This document shows, piece after piece, positions 34,175-43,007 of a DNA stretch of 64,000 nt. Position 1 is the stretch's first letter. Every line of letters starts with the position of its first letter. Under the pieces are notes generated by a model, which had not been told where the DNA came from, ran no database searches, and worked only from the letters and a program-made list of their open reading frames with translations. The stretch spans positions 2,976,001 to 3,040,000 of the forward strand of contig NZ_JAZHRV010000001.1 in NCBI RefSeq assembly GCF_036924595.1, written 5' to 3'. This DNA comes from Bradyrhizobium algeriense. GTDB taxonomy: Bacteria; Pseudomonadota; Alphaproteobacteria; Rhizobiales; Xanthobacteraceae. Position numbers and translations under genes: made by a program.

Positions 34175-34935
34175 TGACCGTCTCCGCTCAACGCGGCGCG
34201 GCCGAACAGGCGCTGTTGGGCCACGGTCAGAAGGATGTTCAGCGCGTAGCCGATGATGCCGATCCAGACCAGGTAGGCCAGCATCAGGTCGGGGCGCAGC
34301 GCTTGCTGCGCCAGCATGATGCCGGCGCCGAGGCCGAGCGGATTGATCGCGATTTCGACCGTCACGGCGACGATCAGCGCGATACCGGCCGACAGCCGAA
34401 AGGCCACGAAGATCCGCGGCAGCGCCGCCGGGATGATGATCTTCCAGACCCGCTGCGCCGGCGGCAAGCGTAACGCCCGCGCCACTTCCATCAGCCGCGG
34501 CTCGATGCTGCGCACCGCGGCGCGGGAAAGGATCAGGACCGGCCAGACGCAGGCAAACGCCACGATCACGATTTCCATGCGGTAGCCGAAACCGAGTGCG
34601 ATCAGCGCGATCGGCAACAGCGCGATCGAGGGGATCGGCCTGATCGCCTCGACGGTCACTTCCATCAGGCGGTTGAGCGTATCGGAGATTCCGATGGCAA
34701 TGCCGAGCGCAAGGCCAATGACCGTGCCGATCGCAAGCCCGGCAAAAGCCGAAAACAGGGTGTCGCGCGTCGCCGCCAGGATCGAGAGATCGGTGAAGGC
34801 GCCAAAGAGCGCCATGACAATCTCGCTCGGCGGCGCAAGGCTGTCGCTTTGCAGATGGGTGGCGCGCACCCATACTTCGAACGCCACCAGTACCGCGAGC
34901 GGCAGCGCCAGCGCCTTGGCGGAATTGCCGGTCAC
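34171..34935 (-). CDS. ABC transporter permease (SsuC/TauC type)
   Basis: The 254-residue paralogue of the neighbouring permease also has six helices and an EAA loop (MEVARALRLPPAQRVWKIII then PAALPRIFVAFRLS). Two different permeases suggest a heterodimeric channel; most SsuC-type importers use a homodimer. It starts at GTG 34935, overlapping the ATPase stop (GTGA), and its stop overlaps the next permease. Confidence 0.88.
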   Translation of the reverse strand: MTGNSAKALALPLAVLVAFEVWVRATHLQSDSLAPPSEIVMALFGAFTDLSILAATRDTLFSAFAGLAIGTVIGLALGIAIGISDTLNRLMEVTVEAIRPIPSIALLPIALIALGFGYRMEIVIVAFACVWPVLILSRAAVRSIEPRLMEVARALRLPPAQRVWKIIIPAALPRIFVAFRLSAGIALIVAVTVEIAINPLGLGAGIMLAQQALRPDLMLAYLVWIGIIGYALNILLTVAQQRLFGRAALSGDGQ

Positions 34936-35735
34936 TGCTCGGTCGCCTTGATGAAGTCGAACAATTGCCGCCGCAGTCGCAGGAATTCAGGCTGTTCGCG
35001 GGTCGATAGCTGCTCGCGCGGGCGCGGCAGATTGACCGATAGCTCGATGCCGATCCGTCCCGGATGCGGCAACAGGCCGATCACGCGGTCGCCGAGATAG
35101 ATGGCTTCATCAAGGTCATGGGTTACGAAGATCACGGTCGCGCCGCTTGCCGCCACCAGCGTCAGCACCTCGTCCTGCAAACCCTGCCGCGTCATCGCAT
35201 CCAGCGCGCCGAACGGCTCGTCCATCAGAAGCGTCTTCGGCTCCTGCGCCAGGCAGCGGGCGATCTGCAGGCGCTGCTGCATGCCGCCGGACATTTCGGA
35301 CGGATATTTGCCGGCGTGTCCGGGCAGGCCGACGGTGCGGAGCAATTCCTCGATGCGGGCCGGGCGCTCGGCGGACGGCATGCCACCCGCCTCCAGCGCC
35401 AGCGAGACATTGCCTGCCGCGGTGCGCCACGGCAGCAGCGCCTTGCCGTAATCCTGAAACACGATCGCGATCTCGCGCCGCGGCTCGCGCATCGGCTGGC
35501 CGTCGAAATTCACCTTGCCGCTGGTCGGCTGGTAGAGACCTGCCGCCAGACGCAGCGCCGTGGTCTTGCCGCAGCCGGAGGCGCCGACGATGCAGAGGAA
35601 TTCGCCGGGCTGCACACCCAGGCTGAGATTCTCGATGATGGTCTTGCCGCCGAGCTGGAGCGTGACTTCGTCAAACCGGATCTGCGGCGCAGGGGTACCC
35701 GGGACGGTTTCGAGGCGTTTAGCGGCGCTTGCCAT
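34932..35735 (-). CDS. ABC transporter ATP-binding protein (SsuB/TauB type)
   Basis: The 267-residue ATPase has the Walker A GASGCGKTTALRLAAGL, Q loop FQDYGKALLPW, signature SGGMQQRLQIARCLA, Walker B TLLMDEPFGALDA and H-loop VTHDLDEA. It powers import by the two permeases encoded just downstream. It starts 4 bases after the GntR stop, so the regulator is part of the transporter operon. Confidence 0.92.
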   Translation of the reverse strand: MASAAKRLETVPGTPAPQIRFDEVTLQLGGKTIIENLSLGVQPGEFLCIVGASGCGKTTALRLAAGLYQPTSGKVNFDGQPMREPRREIAIVFQDYGKALLPWRTAAGNVSLALEAGGMPSAERPARIEELLRTVGLPGHAGKYPSEMSGGMQQRLQIARCLAQEPKTLLMDEPFGALDAMTRQGLQDEVLTLVAASGATVIFVTHDLDEAIYLGDRVIGLLPHPGRIGIELSVNLPRPREQLSTREQPEFLRLRRQLFDFIKATEQ

Positions 35736-35739
35736 GATG

Positions 35740-36438
35740 TCAGCTCTTGCTGCCTGAGGGATAGACGAAGTCCATGGTCGAGCGAAGATGCGCTTCCAGC
35801 ATCGCCTGGGAGCCGGGAATATCGCGCGCGATGATACGGTCGGCGAGCAGTTGGTGCGCGCGTACGAACTTCTTGCCGCTGTCGAAGGAGCGCATCATCA
35901 CCCTGCGATAGCGATAGGCCTGGTCGTAGAGATCGGAATGGGCTGATAGCATGCGTTTTGAACCGCAGGCGGCCAGCAACGCGGTATGAAAGCCCTTGTG
36001 CAGCCGGTCGAAATCCTCCGCACCCTCGCGGAATTCATCGCCGGTGCGCTCTATGTGCCGGCGCATCTGGTGCAGGGCGCTGACGATTCCCGCCTCCCAG
36101 GCGTCGTCGCCATTGACGATGGCGAGGCGGATGGCCTCGATCTCGATCGCGGTGCGCATGCAGGTAATGTCGAGCAGATCCTCGCGGCTGATGTCGGCGA
36201 CGCGAAAGCCGCGTTGTCCGGTGCCGACGATCAGTCCGCGCGACATCAGCCGCGACAGGCCCTCGCGCAGTGGGGTCGCGCCGATCTCGTAGCGCTGCAC
36301 GAGATCGACGATGCCGAGCCGCGATCCCGGTGCCAGATGACCGGCCAGGATGTCCTGTTCGACCAGCATGGCCGCACGCTCGCTCAGCGTGACGGCCTCG
36401 GTCACCGGTCGGTTCGGTTGGCGGTCGAAAGCCGGCAT
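35740..36438 (-). CDS. GntR family transcriptional regulator (FCD group)
   Basis: The 232-residue protein has an N-terminal winged helix (LSERAAMLVEQDILAGHLAP, GSRLGIVDLVQRYEIGATPL, REGLSRLMSRGLI) and a C-terminal FCD effector domain with the metal-binding pattern of Asp and His residues (LHKGFHTALLAACGSKRM). It is embedded between the binding-protein and ATPase genes, so it probably autoregulates this importer and perhaps the divergent catabolic genes from 37463, in response to the imported compound or a breakdown product. Confidence 0.9.
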   Translation of the reverse strand: MPAFDRQPNRPVTEAVTLSERAAMLVEQDILAGHLAPGSRLGIVDLVQRYEIGATPLREGLSRLMSRGLIVGTGQRGFRVADISREDLLDITCMRTAIEIEAIRLAIVNGDDAWEAGIVSALHQMRRHIERTGDEFREGAEDFDRLHKGFHTALLAACGSKRMLSAHSDLYDQAYRYRRVMMRSFDSGKKFVRAHQLLADRIIARDIPGSQAMLEAHLRSTMDFVYPSGSKS

Positions 36439-36449
36439 CGTGCAATCCG

Positions 36450-37376
36450 TTACTTCAGGACCAGTTTTGAGGTGTCGAGCTTGGATTGCAGCATCTTTTG
36501 CGTCGACATCACTTCGATCCACCAGGCCAGTTGTTCGAGCTTCAGCACCGGTTCGGAGCGGTTCGGCGGCGTCGCCTTGACCACCTCGATCGGCTGCTTG
36601 GTGAATTTTGCAATCGAGGCCGACGCCTTTTCGCGGTCGTTGTTGACGATGACAGCGGATTCGGCGAGCGCGTCGCGGAATTTCTTGATCGCCGCGGCGT
36701 TCTTGTCCGCCCATTCGCGCGACGCAGCATAGAAGATGATCGGATCGGTGCGCGCCAGTTCGACCGCATAGCGTGCGCCGACCGAGCCCAGCCCGGCATT
36801 GGTCATGCGGGTCACAAACGGTTCGGCGGTCAGCACGGCGTCGACACCGCCGGACTTGATGATATCGGCCATGGTCGGGAAGGTGACCTCGACGAAATTG
36901 ACGCCCTTGGGATCGACGCCTTTCTCCACCAGCCATTTCACGAACAGTACATGCAGGAAGGCGTTCAGCCCGGGCGCGCCGACTTTCTTGCCGACAAAGT
37001 CCTTCGGTTCCTTGATGGTGATGCCGTTGCGGACAAAGGCGGTGATGTTGCCATTCGACACCGGGCTCATCACGGTTGCCCCGGCGACGGCGACGAGATC
37101 GAGGCCGCCGTCGGCCGCCTGCAGGAACACGGTCGAGGTCGGTCCGCCGATCTGGATCGAGTTCGACAGGATCGCCGCCGGGATATTCGAGTTGATGCCG
37201 ATCGGCGTCATCTCGACCTCGAGCCCGTGCTTTTTGAAAATGCCTTCGTCGATGGCCACAATCGCGGAAGCGCAGTCTGAGGTAGCGGTGCAGCCGACCT
37301 GGATCTTGGCCTGGGCAAAGGCGGTGCCGGTCAGCGCCACGCCGACCGCAAGGGCGGCAAGAGCCTTTTTCTTCAC
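36450..37376 (-). CDS. ABC transporter substrate-binding protein (NMT1/SsuA type)
   Basis: The 308-residue protein has a signal peptide (MKKKALAALAVGVALTGTAFAQ) and the periplasmic-binding fold of the NMT1/THI5-like group: VGCTATSDCASAIVAIDEGI, GINSNIPAAILSNSIQIGGP and FTVMADIIKSGGVDAVLTAE-like blocks. The ligand is likely a small organic acid or aromatic compound. GTG 37376 is chosen because it places the signal peptide at the N-terminus and has GGGGA upstream; a GTG at 37394 is the alternative. It is the first gene of the leftward operon. Confidence 0.87.
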   Translation of the reverse strand: MKKKALAALAVGVALTGTAFAQAKIQVGCTATSDCASAIVAIDEGIFKKHGLEVEMTPIGINSNIPAAILSNSIQIGGPTSTVFLQAADGGLDLVAVAGATVMSPVSNGNITAFVRNGITIKEPKDFVGKKVGAPGLNAFLHVLFVKWLVEKGVDPKGVNFVEVTFPTMADIIKSGGVDAVLTAEPFVTRMTNAGLGSVGARYAVELARTDPIIFYAASREWADKNAAAIKKFRDALAESAVIVNNDREKASASIAKFTKQPIEVVKATPPNRSEPVLKLEQLAWWIEVMSTQKMLQSKLDTSKLVLK

Positions 37377-37462
37377 GGTGTTTTCCCCACTCACATTTTT
37401 CTGTCTTGTTTATCGATATTTTTTTTGATCATATATTTCATCGGAAAACAAGGGGTCATCCA

Positions 37463-38446
37463 GTGAAACTCGCGACATTCAAATCCGGCGGACAGGAAAA
37501 GATCGGAATCGTGCATACAGCCGATACGCTTCTGTTCGATCTCGCAGCCGCCGCCAACCGGAGCGGAAGCGCCAATCCGGCCTTCGCATCGATGCTGGCA
37601 TTGATCGACGCCGGCGAGAGCGCGCTCGAACAAGCGGCGAAGCTGTTCGAGAAGCACGGCAAGGACGAGAGCCTATCCATCAAGACCGGGACGGCCGAAA
37701 TTCTCGCGCCAATCCCCGAGCCGCGGCAGATGCGGGACGGCATGTCGTTTCCGCTGCACATCCTGCAAGCCCCGCGCGGACAGCTCAAGCTCGCCGCGCG
37801 CGCCAAGAACGACATGGCCGAGCTGGCGCGGATCGAGGCGGAGCCGCTGGGCGAATTGCCGGAGGTCTATCGCAAGCAGCCGATCTACTACATCACCAAC
37901 CGTTTCAGCGTCCGCGGCACCAACACCACGGTGAAATGGCCGCGTTACAGTCAGGTGATGGATTACGAACTTGAATTCGGCATCATCACCAGGAACAAGG
38001 GCGCCAACATCTCCGCGGCCAAGGCCAGGGACCACATCTTCGGCTATACGATCTTCAACGATTTTTCCGCGCGCGATGCCCAGCGCATTGAAATGGAAGG
38101 GCGGCTGGGGCCGGCGAAAGGCAAGAGCTTTGACGGCGGCAACGTGATGGGGCCATGGATCGTCACGCCGGACGAGATCGGCGATCCCTATAAATTGAAG
38201 ATGGAAGCACGCGTCAACGGCAAGATGCGTTCTCAGGGCGTGACCGAGGGCATGCTATTCTCGTTCGAGGAGATCATCGCCCATGTCAGCAAGGACGAGA
38301 CCCTGATGCCCGGCGAATTCATCGGATCCGGAACCGTCGGCAACGGCTGCGGCCTCGAGCTCGGCTGGTATCTTGAGCACGGCGATACCATCGAACTCGA
38401 AGTCGAAAAGATCGGCACTTTGAAGAACCGGGTCGAGCGGCAATAG
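37463..38446 (+). CDS. fumarylacetoacetate hydrolase family protein
   Basis: The 327-residue enzyme has the FAH fold with the metal-binding motif DYELEFGIITRNKGANIS (two acidic ligands), FGYTIFNDFSARDAQ, and the closing GTVGNGCGLELGWYL block. FAH-family enzymes hydrolyse C-C bonds of 1,3-dicarbonyls, decarboxylate oxaloacetate-like acids or hydrate ring-cleavage products. It is the first gene of the rightward set, divergent from the importer. GTG 37463 has AAGGGG 8 bases upstream. Confidence 0.88.
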   Translation: MKLATFKSGGQEKIGIVHTADTLLFDLAAAANRSGSANPAFASMLALIDAGESALEQAAKLFEKHGKDESLSIKTGTAEILAPIPEPRQMRDGMSFPLHILQAPRGQLKLAARAKNDMAELARIEAEPLGELPEVYRKQPIYYITNRFSVRGTNTTVKWPRYSQVMDYELEFGIITRNKGANISAAKARDHIFGYTIFNDFSARDAQRIEMEGRLGPAKGKSFDGGNVMGPWIVTPDEIGDPYKLKMEARVNGKMRSQGVTEGMLFSFEEIIAHVSKDETLMPGEFIGSGTVGNGCGLELGWYLEHGDTIELEVEKIGTLKNRVERQ

Positions 38447-38494
38447 CCGCCTCCGGACAGGTCGGCAAAACAAGAACACCAGCGAGGAAACGCC

Positions 38495-39271
38495 ATGGCG
38501 CGCAAGTTGATCGATATCTCTGTTCCCTTGCAAAACGACGTGCCGGCCGATCCGCCCGGCAATCACCCGACCATCCAGTACATCGATCACCAGCAGGGCC
38601 TGCCGCGCATGCTGCAGTTCTTCGACGGCCTGAAGGCGGAAGACCTGCCGGACGGACAGGGCTGGGCGGTCGAGCAGGTATCGCTCTCCACCCACAACGG
38701 GACGCATCTGGATGCGCCCTGGCATTTCCATCCCACCATGAATCGCGGCGAGCGCGCCTGGACCATCGACGAAGTGCCGCTGGAATGGTGCTTTCAGCCG
38801 GGCGTGAAACTCGACTTCCGGCATTTGCCGGACGGCTATGTCGCGACCGCCAAGGATGTCGAGGCCGAATTGAAGCGCATCGGGCATACGCTGTCGCCGC
38901 TGGAGATCGTCGTGGTCAACACCAGCGCCGGCGTCAAATACGGAAGGCAGGACTACGTCACGTCCGGCTGCGGCATGGGTTACGAGGCGACGATGTATCT
39001 GCTGGAGCGCGGCGTGCGGCTGACCGGCATCGACGGCTGGAGCTGGGACGCGCCGTTCGTCTACACCGCGAAGAAATATGCCGAGACCAGGGATGCTAGT
39101 TTGATCTGGGAAGGCCACAAGGCCGGCCGCCACATCGGCTATTGCCACATCGAAAAGCTGCACAATCTCGAACAACTGCCGTCGACCGGCTTCATGGTGT
39201 CGTGCTTCCCGGTGAAGATCGAACGCGCTTCGGCCGGGTGGACGCGTGCGGTCGCCATTCTTGACGGCTGA
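38495..39271 (+). CDS. cyclase family metal-dependent hydrolase (kynurenine formamidase-like)
   Basis: The 258-residue protein carries the cyclase-family signature STHNGTHLDAPWHF (HxGTHxDxPxH), which binds divalent metal in bacterial kynurenine formamidase and isatin hydrolase. The later GIDGWSWDAPFVYTAKKYAE block belongs to the same fold. It probably opens an amide or lactam in the pathway encoded here. It begins 48 bases after the FAH stop with a GAGGAAA site, so co-transcription is likely. Confidence 0.88.
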   Translation: MARKLIDISVPLQNDVPADPPGNHPTIQYIDHQQGLPRMLQFFDGLKAEDLPDGQGWAVEQVSLSTHNGTHLDAPWHFHPTMNRGERAWTIDEVPLEWCFQPGVKLDFRHLPDGYVATAKDVEAELKRIGHTLSPLEIVVVNTSAGVKYGRQDYVTSGCGMGYEATMYLLERGVRLTGIDGWSWDAPFVYTAKKYAETRDASLIWEGHKAGRHIGYCHIEKLHNLEQLPSTGFMVSCFPVKIERASAGWTRAVAILDG

Positions 39272-39312
39272 AGGCTGCACGCAACAACAAACAAAAATCG
39301 GGGAGAGAACGA

Positions 39313-40410
39313 ATGACGGATTTGCGTACGCCCTCGCTGCGGGGCTGCTTCTGCTGTGGCCGGTCAAGTCCGTCGCTCTCAAACCTAAGCCGACGCGGCT
39401 TCATGCTCGGCTCCGGCGCGCTGGCGATATCAGCGGCCATGGGGCGCGACCGGGCAGGGGCGCAACCCGTCGAGGCAAAACCGTTCCGGATTGACGTTCA
39501 CCATCATCTGTCGCCGCCGACCTACGTGACGGCGTCGAACGACGGCGGCTTCGGCGATCCGCTGATGAAGAACTGGACGATCGAGAAATCGCTCGCGGAT
39601 ATGGACAAGGCCGGCATTGCCACCGCGATGCTGTCGGTGACAACGCCCGCGGTCAATTTCACCAAAGGCGATGCGGCGCGAAAGCTCTGCCGCGAGTCGA
39701 ACGAGTATGCCGCAAAACTGGTCGCGGATTATCCCGGGCGCTTCGGCAATTTCGCGATGCTGCCGCTCAGCGACGCCGAAGGCAGCCTGCGCGAACTGAC
39801 GTATGCGCTCGACACGCTCAAGGCCGACGGCATCGCCTTGATGACGAGCTACGGCGACAAGTGGCTTGGCGACCCGCTGTTCCTGCCGGTCATGGAGGAG
39901 CTCAACCGCCGCAAGGCGCTGGTCTACACCCATCCGACGGCGGCCAATTGCTGCGTGAACTTGGCGCCGACGCAGCCGCCTGTAATGATCGAGTTCGGCA
40001 CTGACACGACGCGCACCATCGCCGACATCATCTTCTCCGGCAACGCACGGCGCTTTCCCGAAATCCGCTGGATCTTCTCGCACGCCGGCGGGACCATGCC
40101 GTTCCTGATCGAGCGCTTCGTCCGCCATCCGCTGCTGGTGCCGAAGGCCAAGGAGACGGTGCCTGACGGTACGCTCACCGAGCTGAAGCGCTTCTTCTAC
40201 GACACCGCGCAGACCTCCAACCGCGGCGCGATGTCGGCGCTGGCGGCGATCATCCCGCCGTCGCAGATCGTGTTCGGAACGGATTTCCCGTACCGCACCG
40301 GCATTGATCATGTGAAGGGACTGCGCGAGGCGGGTGTGTTCACAGACGATCAGATCGCGGCGATCGAGCGGGGGAATGCGCTCAAGTTGTTACCGCGATT
40401 GGCAAGCTAG
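39313..40410 (+). CDS. Tat-exported amidohydrolase (ACMSD-like)
   Basis: The 365-residue protein has a twin-arginine signal (NLSRRGFMLGSGALAISAAM) and a TIM-barrel amidohydrolase domain of the ACMSD / gamma-resorcylate decarboxylase group: RIDVHHHLSP (HxH), VYTHPT, IFSHAGGTMPFL and FGTDFPYRTG supply the metal ligands. Such enzymes decarboxylate aromatic or ring-opened acids or hydrolyse lactones. The Tat signal is unusual for this group and puts the enzyme in the periplasm, while its two neighbours look cytoplasmic. The N-terminus contains a CFCCG cluster before the Tat motif. Confidence 0.87.
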   Translation: MTDLRTPSLRGCFCCGRSSPSLSNLSRRGFMLGSGALAISAAMGRDRAGAQPVEAKPFRIDVHHHLSPPTYVTASNDGGFGDPLMKNWTIEKSLADMDKAGIATAMLSVTTPAVNFTKGDAARKLCRESNEYAAKLVADYPGRFGNFAMLPLSDAEGSLRELTYALDTLKADGIALMTSYGDKWLGDPLFLPVMEELNRRKALVYTHPTAANCCVNLAPTQPPVMIEFGTDTTRTIADIIFSGNARRFPEIRWIFSHAGGTMPFLIERFVRHPLLVPKAKETVPDGTLTELKRFFYDTAQTSNRGAMSALAAIIPPSQIVFGTDFPYRTGIDHVKGLREAGVFTDDQIAAIERGNALKLLPRLAS

Positions 40411-40454
40411 TTTGGCAGCAAGTCGAGCCTCTGCTCACGTCGCGAAGCGATCCA

Positions 40455-40491
40455 TAAAAAAGAAAAGGCGCACCGGTTGTCCGGCGCGCCT
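40455..40491 (-). terminator. intrinsic terminator of the Gly/Arg-rich secreted gene
   Basis: On the minus strand AGGCGCGCCGG pairs with CCGGTGCGCCT around ACAA, followed by TTTTCTTTTTTAT. It is 45 bases after the stop of the gene at 40536 and also faces the amidohydrolase gene from the other side. Confidence 0.88.
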
Positions 40492-40535
40492 CGATCTTCT
40501 CCGGTCCCGTCTAAGGCGACGACGACCGGCCTATA

Positions 40536-40826
40536 TCACCACCTGCAGACGCGGACGCCGTAGGGGTTCCACCAGCAGCGCGGACCCCCGCCATAGAAGC
40601 CATAACCTCGTCCGTAGTAGCCCCGCCCATAACCTCGGCCATAGAAGCCACGACCGCCGCCGCGATAGAAGCCACGACCGCCGCGGAAGCCGCCTCGGCC
40701 ACCACGGTACGCCTGCGCCGGCGAAGTCGTTGCGCCTACCAGAACAGCAGACGTGCTGACGAAGTAGACGAAGAACAAAGCCAAAGCTGCAAGGCAGCGA
40801 GTCAGGACGTTGTAGCGTTTAGCCAT
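40536..40826 (-). CDS. secreted Gly/Arg/Tyr-rich protein
   Basis: The 96-residue protein has a signal sequence (hydrophobic about residues 12-34, ending SPAQA) and a low-complexity mature part built from GGR, GFY, GRGYGRGYY-like units, ending CWWNPYGVRVCRW with two Cys. It resembles the Tyr/Gly-rich protein at 25349 and other rhizobial surface proteins with a WNPYG-x-C end. Function unknown. A strong terminator follows. Confidence 0.78.
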   Translation of the reverse strand: MAKRYNVLTRCLAALALFFVYFVSTSAVLVGATTSPAQAYRGGRGGFRGGRGFYRGGGRGFYGRGYGRGYYGRGYGFYGGGPRCWWNPYGVRVCRW

Positions 40827-41165
40827 TCGGGAATCTCCGGGTCACTTCCAAGGCATCTGGACTTCGGGACTATCTCACTTAGACGCGCGAGGCAGCTTTC
40901 GGTTCAGATGCGCTAAGATAATATTTTTACTAAGGTTCTTTCGAGCTTTCGGGACTTTATTAAGAAGGGCAGGTAAGGTCAAGTTACAGCCGGTTTATCG
41001 AGGGTTTTTGCATTGCGCCGTTCATCTTCCTGAATGTTTGCTGAACGCCGATGATTGTGCGCCGCAGAATTTCGAGAGAAGCTACGGCAATGCCACGCCG
41101 GCAACTTGATCTCGACACGATTTCCATTTTTTCAACGTAAGACCACCTCGCCTTAACGAGTACCC
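40827..41165. other. AT-rich intergenic region
   Basis: The 339 bases separate two divergent genes. The part near 40910-40980 is AT-rich (ATAATATTTTTACTAAGG) and could hold the promoter of either gene. No repeat or RNA gene is visible. Confidence 0.35.
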
Positions 41166-42977
41166 ATGCCCAAAAAGCACACTTATGTCCTTGGCCTGAA
41201 CACCTATGACCATGATGTCAGCGCCTGCCTGTTGCGCGACGGCGCCATCGCGTTTGCGATCGCCAAGGAGCGGATCACGCGGGCCAAGCATGCATCGGGC
41301 TTTTACAAGGAAGTGATCGACTATTGCCTCGAAGCTGAGGGCATCACACTCGATGACGTCGATCTGGTGGTGCGCAATTGTTATATCCTGCCGGTCCAGG
41401 AAATGGAGGAGCGGCTGGTCTACTTCGATGCGCCGGGCTTCCTTCCGGATTTCGAGCGCGGCGACGCGGCCAAGCACCCGCTGTATCTGTCGCGTCAGGA
41501 CAAGGTGGTCACGATCTCCCACCACCTGGCGCACGCCTACAGCGCGTTCGCGGTGTCGCCGTTCGAGGATGGCGTCGTGATGATCGTCGATGGCGTCGGC
41601 AGCTACCGCTCCGACGTCATGGAATCTTTCCCCGCCAGCGACACGGCGACGCCGCTCGCGCGTGAGTCGGAGAGCTATTACAAGTTCAGCGGCGCGACGC
41701 TGGAATGCCTGAAGAAGGTCTGGATGGAGCCGGACCGCGGCTTCCTCAGCGATGAATTCTACACCATGCCCGGTCTCGGTGCGCTCTACAGCCGCGCCTC
41801 CACCTACATTTTCGGCGACTGGAACAAGTGCGGCGAGCTCATGGGTCTGGCGCCCTATGGTCGCCGCAACCAGGTCAAACATCTGCTCGAACTGAATGAC
41901 GGCAAGCTGCAGGTGCCGCACTGGACCGCGGATTTCAAGGAGCCTTACGTGTTCGAACCCGGCAGCAACTGGGAAAAGAGCCCTGCGATGCGGCACTGGG
42001 AAGATCTCGCCTGGCGCACGCAGGATGACACCGAAAACGTGCTGCTCGCCCGCGCCCGGTGGCTGCGCGAAACCACCGGCGCAAAAAACCTCTGCATGGC
42101 CGGCGGCGTCGCGCTCAATTGCGTCGCGAATGGACGGGTCGCCCGCGAAGCGGGATTCGAGAACGTCTGGATCCAGCCAGCAGCCGGTGACGATGGGATT
42201 GCGATCGGCTGCGCCTATTACGGCTGGCTCGAAATCCTGAAGCAGCGCCGCGACTTCGTCATGGACCATTCCTATGTCGGCAAACGCTATAGCGATCAGG
42301 AGGCCGCGAAGGAGCTGCAGAAGTTTCTGGTGCGGATCCAGGTCGATGCCGTCAGCAGCGACAATGTCTGCCGCGATACGGCAAAGCTGCTCGCCGATCA
42401 GAAGGTGATCGGCTGGTTTCAGGACCGGTCGGAATTCGGACCGCGCGCGCTCGGCAACCGAAGCCTGATCGCCGATCCACGCAAGCCCGAGATGAAGGAC
42501 ATCCTCAACAGCCGCGTCAAGCACCGGCAGGCGTTCCGGCCGTTCGCGCCGATCGTGCTGGCCGAGCGCATGACGGAAATTTTCGAAGGCGAGGAGGACT
42601 CGCCCTTCATGCTGATTGCCAAGCCGGTGCGCCCGGAGTGGCGGGACAAAATTCCGGCGATCGTGCATGTCGACGGCACCGCGCGCGTCCAGACCGTGCG
42701 CGAAGCAACCAATCCGATGCTTTACCGTCTGCTGAAAGAATTCGAGGCGCTGACCGGCGTTCCCGTGCTGATCAACACCTCATTCAACATCAAGGGCGAG
42801 CCGATCGTGGAAACGCCGCTGGATGCCGTGAACTGCTTTCTGACCACGGGCGTCGATCATCTGGTCATGCACAACACGATCGTCTCGAAGAATACGATGC
42901 ACAAGGTAGTCGCGCCGGTGCTCAACGTCTACGCCGACGTGCGCACGCTGGTGGCGTCGACCGCGCAGCCGGCCTGA
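41166..42977 (+). CDS. NodU/CmcH family carbamoyltransferase
   Basis: The 603-residue enzyme transfers carbamoyl from carbamoyl phosphate to a hydroxyl group. The N-terminal YrdC/Kae1-like domain shows VLGLNTYDHDVSACLL, SHHLAHAYSAFAVSPF (metal-binding His residues), VDGVGSYRSD and GELMGLAPYG. The C-terminal domain has FGPRALGNRSLIADPR and NTSFNIKGEPIVETP. NodU uses Nod factors, CmcH and TobZ antibiotics; no nod or antibiotic genes are here, so the acceptor may be a surface polysaccharide. It converges on the OpgC gene. Confidence 0.9.
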   Translation: MPKKHTYVLGLNTYDHDVSACLLRDGAIAFAIAKERITRAKHASGFYKEVIDYCLEAEGITLDDVDLVVRNCYILPVQEMEERLVYFDAPGFLPDFERGDAAKHPLYLSRQDKVVTISHHLAHAYSAFAVSPFEDGVVMIVDGVGSYRSDVMESFPASDTATPLARESESYYKFSGATLECLKKVWMEPDRGFLSDEFYTMPGLGALYSRASTYIFGDWNKCGELMGLAPYGRRNQVKHLLELNDGKLQVPHWTADFKEPYVFEPGSNWEKSPAMRHWEDLAWRTQDDTENVLLARARWLRETTGAKNLCMAGGVALNCVANGRVAREAGFENVWIQPAAGDDGIAIGCAYYGWLEILKQRRDFVMDHSYVGKRYSDQEAAKELQKFLVRIQVDAVSSDNVCRDTAKLLADQKVIGWFQDRSEFGPRALGNRSLIADPRKPEMKDILNSRVKHRQAFRPFAPIVLAERMTEIFEGEEDSPFMLIAKPVRPEWRDKIPAIVHVDGTARVQTVREATNPMLYRLLKEFEALTGVPVLINTSFNIKGEPIVETPLDAVNCFLTTGVDHLVMHNTIVSKNTMHKVVAPVLNVYADVRTLVASTAQPA

Positions 42978-43007
42978 GGCCGGCTGCCGCGATCCCGCCA
43001 AGAGCGC

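Noticed and set aside
37403..37445. Short palindromes TATCGATA and TGATCA in the divergent region of the ABC/FAH island
   Set aside because: They are only 6-8 bases long and AT-rich sequence yields such sites often; not enough to call a GntR operator.
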